The notes under the pieces: model-generated
Database searches by the model: none
The model's input: only the letters and a program-made list of their open reading frames with translations
Told to the model about the DNA's origin: nothing
Shown: in pieces, positions 42,396-51,400 of the stretch
Layout: each line of letters opens with the position of its first letter
Numbering within the stretch: position 1 is the first letter of the stretch
Origin: Sphingobium sp. YR768
GTDB lineage: Bacteria; Pseudomonadota; Alphaproteobacteria; Sphingomonadales; Sphingomonadaceae
DNA: 64,000 bases
Direction: 5' to 3'
Assembly (NCBI RefSeq): GCF_900111125.1
Contig: NZ_FOGE01000018.1
Location: 43,590 to 107,589 of the forward strand
Made by a program: the position numbers and the translations under genes

Positions 42396-43484
42396 ATGCT
42401 CATCTATCCCGTAATCCTTGTCGGTGGCTCCGGAACCCGGCTGTGGCCTTTGTCCACCGCCGACCGGCCCAAGCAATTTCTCCCGCTGACGTCCGACCGC
42501 ACGATGATGGAGGAAACGCTGCGGCGGGTGTCCGATCGTCCCGGCTTCGCGCCGCCCATATTGGTGACGGGCGAGCGGCATGTGGGGATATTGGGCGATC
42601 TGCTGGCGGCGACGGGGCTGGCGGCATCGGCGATATTGGTGGAGCCGGAAGGGCGCAACACCGCGCCGGCCTGCGCCATGGCGGCGCAATGGATTGCGGC
42701 GCGCGATCCCGATGCGATGATGCTGGTCATGCCGTCCGATCATGTGATCGGCGATCTGGCCGCCTTCCACCAGCGTATCGCCGATGCCCTGCCGGTGGCG
42801 CAGGCCGGGCGGCTGGTGACATTCGGCGTGCAGCCGGATCATCCCGCGACCGGCTATGGCTATATCGCCAAGGGCGAGAAGCTGGCGGGCGACGCGGACA
42901 TTTACGAGATCAGCGAATTTGTTGAGAAGCCGTCGTTGCCGGTGGCGCAGGCCTATCTGGACGGTGGGCGGCATAGCTGGAATGCGGGCATCTTCCTGTT
43001 CACCGCCTCAGCCTTTCTGGCGGAGCTGGAGGCGCTGGCTCCCGATGTGGCGGAACCGATTGCACAGGCGATGGCGGAGGCGGCCTGCGATGGCGGGCTG
43101 ACCCGGCCCGATGCCGCCAGCTTCGGCCGGGCGACCAATTTGTCGATCGACTATGCGGTCATGGAGAAGACGCGGCGGGCGGTGGTGGTGTCGGTGGATA
43201 TCGGCTGGTCCGACGTCGGTTCCTGGGACGCGCTGTGGGCCATCCGGGGCCAGGACGAGCATGGCAACAGCGTCACCGGGCCCGCTGCGGTGGAAGACGG
43301 GTCGGGCAATCTGATCTTCGTCGACGGCGGGCCGCCCGTGGGTGCGCTGGGTATTTCGGATGCGGTGATCATTTCCACGGCAGAAGCGGTCCTGGTTCTG
43401 CCGCGCAGTCGCTCGCAGGAGGTCAAGACGATCATGGAGGCGCACCGTGCGCTGCATGTGAGCGGTGTGAACGCAAAGGCTTGA
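42396..43484 (+). CDS. manC: Mannose-1-phosphate guanylyltransferase
   Basis: A 362-residue nucleotidyltransferase making GDP-mannose. The N-terminal GGSGTRLWPLS (residues 10-20), VMPSDHVI and EFVEKP motifs define the family, and NAGIFLF and SIDYAVMEKT follow. It is about 110 residues shorter than the bifunctional ManC/AlgA type, so it lacks the phosphomannose-isomerase cupin domain. It supplies GDP-mannose or derived GDP-sugars for the surface polysaccharide. No other mannose gene is in the window. Confidence 0.9.
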   Translation: MLIYPVILVGGSGTRLWPLSTADRPKQFLPLTSDRTMMEETLRRVSDRPGFAPPILVTGERHVGILGDLLAATGLAASAILVEPEGRNTAPACAMAAQWIAARDPDAMMLVMPSDHVIGDLAAFHQRIADALPVAQAGRLVTFGVQPDHPATGYGYIAKGEKLAGDADIYEISEFVEKPSLPVAQAYLDGGRHSWNAGIFLFTASAFLAELEALAPDVAEPIAQAMAEAACDGGLTRPDAASFGRATNLSIDYAVMEKTRRAVVVSVDIGWSDVGSWDALWAIRGQDEHGNSVTGPAAVEDGSGNLIFVDGGPPVGALGISDAVIISTAEAVLVLPRSRSQEVKTIMEAHRALHVSGVNAKA

Positions 43485-43825
43485 GCCGTAGCGCTCCATT
43501 GGTCGATAGTGTCCGTCAACCTGCGGTGCGCTTCGGGTTTTTGAATTGACACGCCCGGCGTTATCGGCTGAACGTCCGGTAATCTAAAGACCATTTGCGG
43601 GGTTTGGGACTTGCTGCTGTGGAAAGACTTGATTGTCCGCTGCCCTGAGGGTGGTGTGGCACCATTTCTTTCCATCGTTGCTTCCAGCGCATCGACAGAG
43701 CGACCATCCGGCTTGGCCGGGCCTGTGTCGGCATGGGCGTGCGGACGCATGTCCGATCGTCTGTGAACCGACGATATCGGACCCGAGCCGCCATCAAGGC
43801 GGTCGGGTAGGGGGAAGACAGATCA
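43485..43825. other. Intergenic region upstream of the GT2 gene
   Basis: No gene was recognised in these 341 bp. The sequence TTGAATTGACACGCCC (near 43543) offers a possible -35-like TTGACA, but no good -10 follows. GGGGGAAGA at 43811-43819 is a plausible ribosome-binding site for the gene at 43826. Confidence 0.4.
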
Positions 43826-45640
43826 ATGGTGGGTTTCCTGAAATTGAACAAGCAGGGCGGGCCAGAGGCTGCGCAGGAAGAAGGGCAGGAAGCTCCGTCG
43901 CCCGGCGTACCGCCGATCATGGTGGAAGATGCCTTGTTGCCTGGAGGGCTGCCGATCACGGTGGAACAGGCCGGTGTAATGCTGTCGGGTGTTAATCTCG
44001 ATACGATAGCCTTGCTGAACCGTAGCCTCACGCTGACGGGCTGGCTGGCCGGCAGCGACCAGATCGAGGTGCTGCGGGATGGCGAGCGCGTGCGCGCGCG
44101 CGTCTCGCGCGAGCCGCGGCCCGACGTGCAGGTCGCCCATCCCCATCTGACCGATGAGAATAGCGGTTTCAAGATTCTGGTACAGAATGCGCGGCCCGGC
44201 CAATATCATGTGCGCTGCCATAATTTTGGCGGAACAGGCCTGGTACGCGATTTCCCGTTGGCGATCGAATTCGGATCCTTGGATGCTGCGCCGCCGCTGT
44301 TGGGACTGCCCAGCTATTTCGAGGATTCGCAGTCGATCGTTTGTGCGATCGACAAGGCGTTTCATATGGGCGAAGGCGGCCTGATCGTCTTTGGCTGGAT
44401 GGCGGACCTGCATGCGTCGGTCCAGTCGGTCAGCTTCCATAGCGAGCGTGGTGGAACGGTCGACGTGACCGACAAATTCTTCCGTCTCGCGCGTCTGGAC
44501 GTTGCCGCCAATCTTAAGACCCGCTTCCCGCAGGTCACGGAAATGTCGGGCTTCGTTCTGCGGGTTGACGGCGAAGTGAACGCCAATGAAGTCCATGCGC
44601 TCTGCTTCGATTGCGGCGATCGCGGCAAGGCCTGGCTGCTGGTCGACGTGGAAGCGGAGGCGGGATCGCCGCTGCAACTGGTGAAGGATGTGCTGACCTT
44701 CGTCCCCGCGCCCGACCGTATTCGCTATTCGCTGTTCGATCTGTTCGACAAGGTATTGGGCGAACCGATCAGTGCGATTTCGCCGGAGATCAGCCGCTTC
44801 CGGCCGCAGGCGCAGGTCAAGCAGTTCGGCACCCTGCCGCAGGTGGCGGACGTGACCGTCATCGTGCCGCTCTATGGCCGCTACGACTTCCTGAAATATC
44901 AGATGGCGAAGTTCAAGGATGATGCGGATTTCGCGCGGACTGACCTGATCTATGTCGTCGATGATCCGGATATATTGAGCCCGACGCTGGAAATGGCGGC
45001 CGCACAATATGACCTCTATGGTCTGCCGTTCCGTGTGGTCTGGTATAACCGCAATATGGGGTTTGCCGGCGCCAATAATATGGGCGCGCTCTTTGCCGTT
45101 GCGCCCAAGCTGTTGCTGCTCAATTCCGACGTCATTCCGCAGAAGCCGGGCTGGCTGACCGACATGATGGAGACGCTGGATGAACCGGGCGTCGGCGCGG
45201 TCGGCCCGCTGCTCCAGTTTTTCGACGGATCGGTGCAGCATGCTGGCATGCGGCCGAAGGAAGACCCCTATTTCCCCGGCTTCGTGCTGAACGTGCATCC
45301 GGGCAAGGGTGCGCCCTGGTGGGGATCGGACGACCGCTATGACGTGCCGTTGCTGACGGCGGCCTGCCTGATGCTGCGCACCGCGACCTATCGCGAACTG
45401 GGCGGTCTGGACGAAGGCTATATCATCGGCGATTTCGAGGATAGCGACCTGTGCCTGAAGCTGCGCAAGCGCAAGCTGAAGCTGGTGCTGAACGCCAAGC
45501 CCAAGCTATGGCATCTGGAACGCCAGTCGCAGAATTTGCAGAGCATCACGTCCTACCGGCACATGCTGACGCTCTATAATGGCTGGCGGTACAAGAAGAA
45601 GATCGACAGCACCGAACTCGCGGACCCGTGGGAGAATTAA
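43826..45640 (+). CDS. GT2-family glycosyltransferase with N-terminal extension
   Basis: A 604-residue protein. Residues about 40-320 hold beta-rich segments containing GWLAG and GWMADLHASVQSV motifs reminiscent of the repeat domain in the giant enzyme at 48471. The GT-A domain starts near residue 340 (VADVTVIVPLYGRYDFL) and shows NRNMGFAGANNMG, LLLNSDVIP (DXD-like) and IIGDFEDSDLCLKLR. It resembles rhamnosyl/galactofuranosyl GT2 enzymes. Its 3' end overlaps the next gene's possible upstream start but not its chosen ATG. Confidence 0.86.
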   Translation: MVGFLKLNKQGGPEAAQEEGQEAPSPGVPPIMVEDALLPGGLPITVEQAGVMLSGVNLDTIALLNRSLTLTGWLAGSDQIEVLRDGERVRARVSREPRPDVQVAHPHLTDENSGFKILVQNARPGQYHVRCHNFGGTGLVRDFPLAIEFGSLDAAPPLLGLPSYFEDSQSIVCAIDKAFHMGEGGLIVFGWMADLHASVQSVSFHSERGGTVDVTDKFFRLARLDVAANLKTRFPQVTEMSGFVLRVDGEVNANEVHALCFDCGDRGKAWLLVDVEAEAGSPLQLVKDVLTFVPAPDRIRYSLFDLFDKVLGEPISAISPEISRFRPQAQVKQFGTLPQVADVTVIVPLYGRYDFLKYQMAKFKDDADFARTDLIYVVDDPDILSPTLEMAAAQYDLYGLPFRVVWYNRNMGFAGANNMGALFAVAPKLLLLNSDVIPQKPGWLTDMMETLDEPGVGAVGPLLQFFDGSVQHAGMRPKEDPYFPGFVLNVHPGKGAPWWGSDDRYDVPLLTAACLMLRTATYRELGGLDEGYIIGDFEDSDLCLKLRKRKLKLVLNAKPKLWHLERQSQNLQSITSYRHMLTLYNGWRYKKKIDSTELADPWEN

Positions 45641-45645
45641 TCCAG

Positions 45646-46878
45646 ATGCGTATCGCGATATTCAGTCACGCTCACCCCGATTTCAGCAAGGGTGGCGGCG
45701 AAATTGCCGCTTACTCCCTGTTCGAGGGGATCAATGCGTTGCCGGGTCATGAGGCCTGGTTCATTGGCCGCGCCGAGCAGCAGATGCTGCATCTGGGCAG
45801 TCCGGTCGCGTCGCTCAACGCGCGGGAATATCTGATCGGCAGCAATGCCGATATTCCCCGTCTGTCGGCGACCCTCGCGCTGGGCGAGGATAGCGATTTT
45901 GCCGACATGCTGCGCACGATCGATCCCGACGTGATCCATTTCCACCATTATGTCTTCCTGGGGCTGGAGATGATCCATGCCGCCAAGCGGATTTGCCCGC
46001 GGGCGAAGATCGTGCTGACGCTGCACGAGTTCATCGGCATCTGTCTGAACAGCGGCCAGATGATCAAGACCGACGGGCGGCTTTGCTATCGGTCCAGTCC
46101 GCGTGACTGTCATGGCTGTTTCCCACAGACGTCGATGGAGGATATCTTCCTGCGCGAAGTCTATGTGAAGTCCTTCTTCGATCTGGTCGATACCTTCGTG
46201 TCGCCGAGCGACTTTCTGAAGGATCGCTATGTCACCTGGGGCCTTCCGGCGGACAAGGTGATCGTCATCGAAAATGGTCTGGAGGACGGGCATCGCCTGC
46301 CGCTGCGTCGCTTGCCGGAGGGCAAGCAGCGGGGACGCTTCGCCTATTTCGGGCAGATCAACCATTTCAAGGGCATCGACCTGATCCTGGAAGCCTTTCT
46401 GGGCCTGCCCAAGGCAGTGCGCAAGCAGGTGTCGCTCGACATCTACGGCTCCAGCCTGGAATATCAGCAGGAAGATTTCCGCAATAAGGTGCATGAGCTG
46501 CTGCGTCAGGCGGACAAGCAGGCGGAGCGGATGGTGCGTTTCCACGGGGCCTATGAACGCCAGGAACTAGGCGGCCTGATGGAAGGGGTCGACTGGGTGG
46601 TGATGGGATCGAAATGGTGGGAGAATTCCCCCGTGGTGATCCAGGAAGCGTTCAAGTTCGGCCGTCCGGTCATCTGCCCCGATATCGGCGGCATGGCCGA
46701 GAAGGTGCAGCCGGGGCGTGGCGGCCTGAATTTCCGCGCCCGCGACAGTCTGAGTCTTCAGAATCTGATCGTGGATATTGCCGAGGGGCAGGTCGACTAT
46801 GACGCGCTGGTCAGGGACATGCCTTCTTTCCTCCGTCAGTCGGACTGTGCGGAAGCCCATTTGAAATTATATAATTGA
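45646..46878 (+). CDS. Family 4 glycosyltransferase
   Basis: A 410-residue GT-B enzyme. The N-terminus MRIAIFSHAHPDFSKGGGE contains the glycine-rich acceptor-site loop, ending with GEIAAYSLFEGI. The donor domain shows YFGQINHFKGIDLILEAF and SPVVIQEAFKFGRPVICPDIGGMAE, with the E-x7-type acidic region. It follows the GT2 gene by 5 nt. Its stop overlaps an ATG (46878) that begins a 40-codon frame of doubtful value. Confidence 0.86.
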   Translation: MRIAIFSHAHPDFSKGGGEIAAYSLFEGINALPGHEAWFIGRAEQQMLHLGSPVASLNAREYLIGSNADIPRLSATLALGEDSDFADMLRTIDPDVIHFHHYVFLGLEMIHAAKRICPRAKIVLTLHEFIGICLNSGQMIKTDGRLCYRSSPRDCHGCFPQTSMEDIFLREVYVKSFFDLVDTFVSPSDFLKDRYVTWGLPADKVIVIENGLEDGHRLPLRRLPEGKQRGRFAYFGQINHFKGIDLILEAFLGLPKAVRKQVSLDIYGSSLEYQQEDFRNKVHELLRQADKQAERMVRFHGAYERQELGGLMEGVDWVVMGSKWWENSPVVIQEAFKFGRPVICPDIGGMAEKVQPGRGGLNFRARDSLSLQNLIVDIAEGQVDYDALVRDMPSFLRQSDCAEAHLKLYN

Positions 46879-47339
46879 TGGGGCGTATTCCGTCCTGTGA
46901 TGAGCCTTTACGGTTCGATATCGTTGATCGCCCGGGCAGCGCGCTGGCGCAGAAGGTCAGGAGCCGTTTCGGTATTCTGACCCCTTCTGTACGCTGCTGA
47001 GATTTGCGAATGATGGTGCAGGGGATCGGCTTGAAGCTTCGGTCGGACCGACAAGTTCTGATCCCCGATACCCTGTTCGCCAAAGGGCGTCCAACACCCT
47101 ATATGGGCGTTCCGGCCAACAAGCCGATATATGCGGGCGGATGTGGTTCAGCCGGGCTTGGCTTCTGTCTGCGGTTATCAGGCAGATTGCGGTGAACGGT
47201 GCACGCATTGGCGCGATGGAGGTTGTTTCCAGTCGGTGGGAATGCGGCAACAAGATCATCTTGATATCGGTTGCAAAGCGGATGTCATTGAGACTTATAC
47301 ATTTTTCATGTGGTTGATATAAAATTAGGAGGTGATGCC
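46879..47339. other. Intergenic region, possible gene remnant
   Basis: No sure gene. A frame starting at the overlapping ATG 46878 runs 40 codons to TGA at 46998-47000, then continues in the same frame to 47195, as if one stop interrupted a 105-codon frame (containing RFDIVDRPGSALAQKV and LIPDTLFAKGRPTPYM). The right end is A/T-rich (TTATACATTTTTCATG, GATATAAAATT) and probably carries the promoter of the methyltransferase gene. GC content is visibly lower than in the neighbouring glycosyltransferase genes. Confidence 0.4.
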
Positions 47340-47981
47340 ATGGAGAAGTCGCAAGCGACGCAAGGTATCCTGGATGTCCATAAAAACACCCGCTATTATG
47401 ACGATGCAGCGCAGGCGAGTGCGGTGGCCCTGTTTTGGGAAGGAAATTCCGCATTTCTCAGGATGTTTCGCAAGCTGAAATGTGATTTCATCGTCGAACT
47501 GGCTGTGGGCAAGGGGCGGCACGTGCCCATGTATATGGATCGTGCGTCAAAAGTGGTGCTGGTCGATGCTCTGGCGGAAAATGTCGCGGCCTGCCGCGAG
47601 ATGATGGGAGATTCGCCCAAATTCCAATATTATGTGAATAACGGCACTGATTTGTCTGAACTGCCTGATGCCAGTTTCGATTCACTCTTTTCTTATGATG
47701 CCGTCGTGCATTTCGAGATGCTGGACGTCTGGAGCTATTTGAAGGAAACGGCTCGTATCCTCGCGCCCGGTGGCCGGGCGCTTTATCATCATAGCAATTA
47801 CAGCGCGCATCCGACCCATGTCTGGACGCAGAATCCGCATAATCGCAATTTCATGTCGGATTCGATTTTCGAGCATCTGGCAGATCGTGCCGGCTTGGTA
47901 GTCCTGGAGCGGGAAGCAATCCACTGGGGCCAGATCGAAAATCTCGATAGCTTGACCTTACTGGAGAAGCCTGCGGGCTAA
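47340..47981 (+). CDS. SAM-dependent class I methyltransferase
   Basis: A 213-residue enzyme. The SAM-binding glycine motif is VELAVGKGRH (residues 52-61), followed by VVLVDALAENVAAC (acidic loop), DASFDSLFSYDAVVHFEM and ILAPGGRALYHHSNY. It probably methylates a sugar of the polysaccharide. An unusually good Shine-Dalgarno, TAGGAGGTGAT (47325-47335), precedes the ATG at 47340. The gene is visibly less GC-rich than its neighbours and is isolated by gaps of 460 and 490 bp, which suggests transfer. Confidence 0.83.
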   Translation: MEKSQATQGILDVHKNTRYYDDAAQASAVALFWEGNSAFLRMFRKLKCDFIVELAVGKGRHVPMYMDRASKVVLVDALAENVAACREMMGDSPKFQYYVNNGTDLSELPDASFDSLFSYDAVVHFEMLDVWSYLKETARILAPGGRALYHHSNYSAHPTHVWTQNPHNRNFMSDSIFEHLADRAGLVVLEREAIHWGQIENLDSLTLLEKPAG

Positions 47982-48470
47982 CCCGGTCGCGCTTTTCGAT
48001 TCGGTACCTTACAGGGCGCGCTTCCGCAGGGGGTGGCGCCCTTTTTGCCATGCATCGTTTTTGGTTGTGCGACCGTTGGCATAAGGGCCCGAAAATGGCT
48101 GATGCGGACTGTCGCTTCGGGCGGGCGTTTGATCGACAGACAATTGTTACCGCATCGCAATAGGTTTCAGTTGCATTTTGTTGTGCAGTGCACTCAGATG
48201 AGTCGCAGGAAGTGAATTTTTCGGTACTTTTCGGTTGCGCCTCGCGCAGCGTTGCCATGGCCCCTTTCAAAATGGGGCGGACATTTTAGGTTTCGATTAT
48301 GGCAGAACTGGTTCGATGGGCGTGCTGGCTAAAACGAACAATAGACTAACGAGGAGGCATTCTGAAATCCTAGTGCGTGGAAGCAGATTGCCTTTTAAAT
48401 AGGCTCCTTCAATATATGATTGCGGGGCTTGGACGTCATCTTGTTTGATTCGTGACTATATTTCATTTGG
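47982..48470. other. A/T-richer gap upstream of the giant glycosyltransferase
   Basis: Begins with a terminator (48013-48046). The rest holds TTTTGTTGTGCAGTGCAC (48176-48193), resembling elements at 55274-55297 (reverse) and 56681-56697 upstream of other polysaccharide genes, and a low-GC stretch near 48400-48470 that probably includes the promoter. No gene was recognised. Confidence 0.45.
48013..48046 (+). terminator. Rho-independent terminator after the methyltransferase gene
   Basis: AGGGCGC (48013-48019) pairs with GCGCCCT (48036-48042), followed by a short T-run (TTTTG). Confidence 0.72.
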
Positions 48471-51400
48471 ATGTCAGCGGGGGTTAGTAGATTGAATATG
48501 GCGCTGCGGGATTGGGACCGGCACTGGCGGCGAGTCGGTCACGGGGACGGGGAATATTCGACGGTCGAAGGCTTTGTCGAATTGGTGGACGTCCAACTGG
48601 TGGCAGGCTGGGTCTGGCGTGCCAATATTCCCGATGTGCCCCTGCGTGTCGAAGCAGTCGTGAAAGACGAGATTGTGGGTGTGGCGCTGGCCGATTTGCC
48701 CCGCAGCGACCTTGCTGCCGCTGGCAAGGGTATGGGCCGCCACGGCTTTGTCATGGAATTGCTGCGCCCGCTAACGGAAGGGGAGGAGCCGCTGGTCCGC
48801 CTCGCCGATCAGCGATCGATCTCAATCGGTGCGACCGGTGTTTTCGTGTTGGCGACCGCAGCCGAACCCGACGTTGCGGAACCGGCGCCAGCCATTGCTT
48901 TCGTGCCGACCCATGTCGAAGGATTTATCGAACATACGAGCCATGAAGGGGCGGCCGGCTGGGTATGGAGCGCCGATGCGCCTGATGCGCCGCTGGCTGT
49001 TGAAGCGGTGCTGGATGGCGCAGTGATCGGAACGACACTCGCCGATATTCCGCGTGAAGATCTTGCGGCCGCTGGCAAGGGAGACGGGCGCCATGGCTTC
49101 ATTCTTCCATATGACGATTTCGTCGGGGAGGATTCCAATCCGGTGGTTCGCCTGGCGGTTCGTCCATCGATTGCCCTAACTCCGCATGGTATCATCGATA
49201 TGGCTGCGCAAGATGCGCCGACGCCTGTGCCGGTGGAAGGCTATGTCGAACTATTGACCCGCGACGGTGTAAGCGGTTGGGTCTGGCGGTCGGATGCGCC
49301 TGATCTTGCCCTGAGGGTGGAAGCGGTGCTGGACGGCGCAGTGATTGGTTCAGCCTCCGCGGACCTGTTGCGCGAAGATGTCGCGGCAGCGGGAATAGGG
49401 AGTGGCCGCTATGGCTTTTCCCTGCGGTTCGACGCGCCGATTGCGGGGGATGTGATCCCGACAATTCGTGTGGTGGAATATCCGGACCGGATTCTGGGCG
49501 GTGCGGCTGGCGAGGTGCATCTGGTCGAAGGCAGCCTGCCAATTCCGTCTGTGGGCGAGAAGCCGATCGATCCTGCCCTGGTCGAGGGTTATATTGAATT
49601 GCTGACACGCCATGGCGCGACGGGTTGGGTCTGGCGATCTGATGCGCCCGAAGCGGCACTGACGATCGAGGCCGTGCTGAACGGTGAAGTGATCAGCACG
49701 GCGACGGCGGACTTGTTGCGTGAAGATTTGCTGCAATCCGGGCTGGGTACCGGCAGCTATGGCTTCGTGCTGAAATTCCCGGCGCCGCTGGGTGGCGACA
49801 TCATGCCGCAGATTCGCTTGTCGGCGCAGCCGGGCGTGGTGCTGGGCGGTGCTGCCGGCACGCTGGAGATGCGCGATCTTGAACAAGAGCGCGCAGGGGG
49901 ACCGGCGCCGGCAACCCAGCCGGACCCGTCGGTGGTCGAAGGCTATATTGAAGTCGTGACACGGCGTGGCGTGACCGGTTGGGCATGGCGTTCCGATGCC
50001 CCCGATGTACCGGTTACAGTCGAGGCTGAACTGGATGGAGAAATCATCGCTTCCGTGGTTGCCGATGTCCCTCGGGACGATCTGGCTTCGGCAGGCAAGG
50101 GATCGGGCAAGCACGGTTTCATTCTCCGGTTTGATCGACCCCTTGTAGGCCGCGGCATTCCGCAGGTGCGTATTGCCGATCAGCCAGCGATTGTCCTGGG
50201 CGGCGCAGCAGGCACGATCCTGTTGACGGAAACGCCGGGTGCGCCCGCAGCCGATATGGCATGGAAGAAGCCCAGCCAACCCAGTCCGGCCCCTGCCCCT
50301 GCCCCCCGTGAACATGCGCGTTCGCCGATGCTGACGGTCGATCCGGAACGTGGGCCGAAGCTGAACTTCAAGCAATTCCATGGTCATGCCGCCTATGACG
50401 CGGCCAAGCCGAATGTGATGGTCGTGGCGCACGCCGCCGCTCCGCATCTGTTCGGCAGCGAACGCAGCTTTATCGACATGGTGCGCGGCATCGCGTCGCT
50501 GGGGTATAATGTCTATGTCGTCCTGCCGCGCAACGCGCCGGATTACACCAATATGCTGCGGCGCTATGCCGTCCATGTGTCGACCTTCACCTATGGCTGG
50601 TGGAAGAAGGACGAGGTGATCAATCCCGACGCGGTCGAGCAATTCTGCCAGATGATCCGGGCGATGAACATCAAGGTGGTGCACAGCAACACGATCATGC
50701 TGCGCGAATGCCTGCGTGCCGCGCGGCAGTGCGATGTGCAGAGCATGGTCCATGTCCGTGAATTGATCGATCATGATGCCGCTCTGGTGGATGTGATCGG
50801 ATCGTCCTGCGACAAGATCATCGACGAGATTCGGTCGAGCGCCAACTGGGTCATCGGCAATTCGGAAATCACGTCGAAGGTCTTCCAGAAGAAGGGGCGG
50901 ACCTTCACCGTTTACAATACGGTCGACCTTAAAGAACTGGAGATGGGAAATCCGGTCAGGGACGGCAAGATTTCCTTCGGGCTGGTGAGCAGCAACATTC
51001 CCAAGAAGGGGCTGGCCGACATCGTCGAAGTCGCCCGCCTGTGCGAGAAACGTTGTCCGAAGGCGGAATTCGTCATCATCGGGCCGGAAAGCGAAGCGGT
51101 AAAGGCGCTGAAGGCGGGGCAGGCTGAGGGCACCGTGCCCAAAAATGTGGTTTTCCCCGGCTATGCCGCGAGTCCAGCGGAGGCGATGGCGCAGGTCAAT
51201 GTGATCATGAGCCTGTCGCACTTCGCCGAATCCTTCGGCCGGACTGTGCTGGAAGCGATGGCGGCGCGGCGTCCGGTGATCGCTTATGAGTGGGGTGCGA
51301 TCCCCGAACTGGTCGAAGATGGCGTGACCGGGCATCTGATCCCCTATCTGACGCCGGCCGCGGCGGTCGAGCATGTCGAGCGTTTCTGCAACGACCCCTC

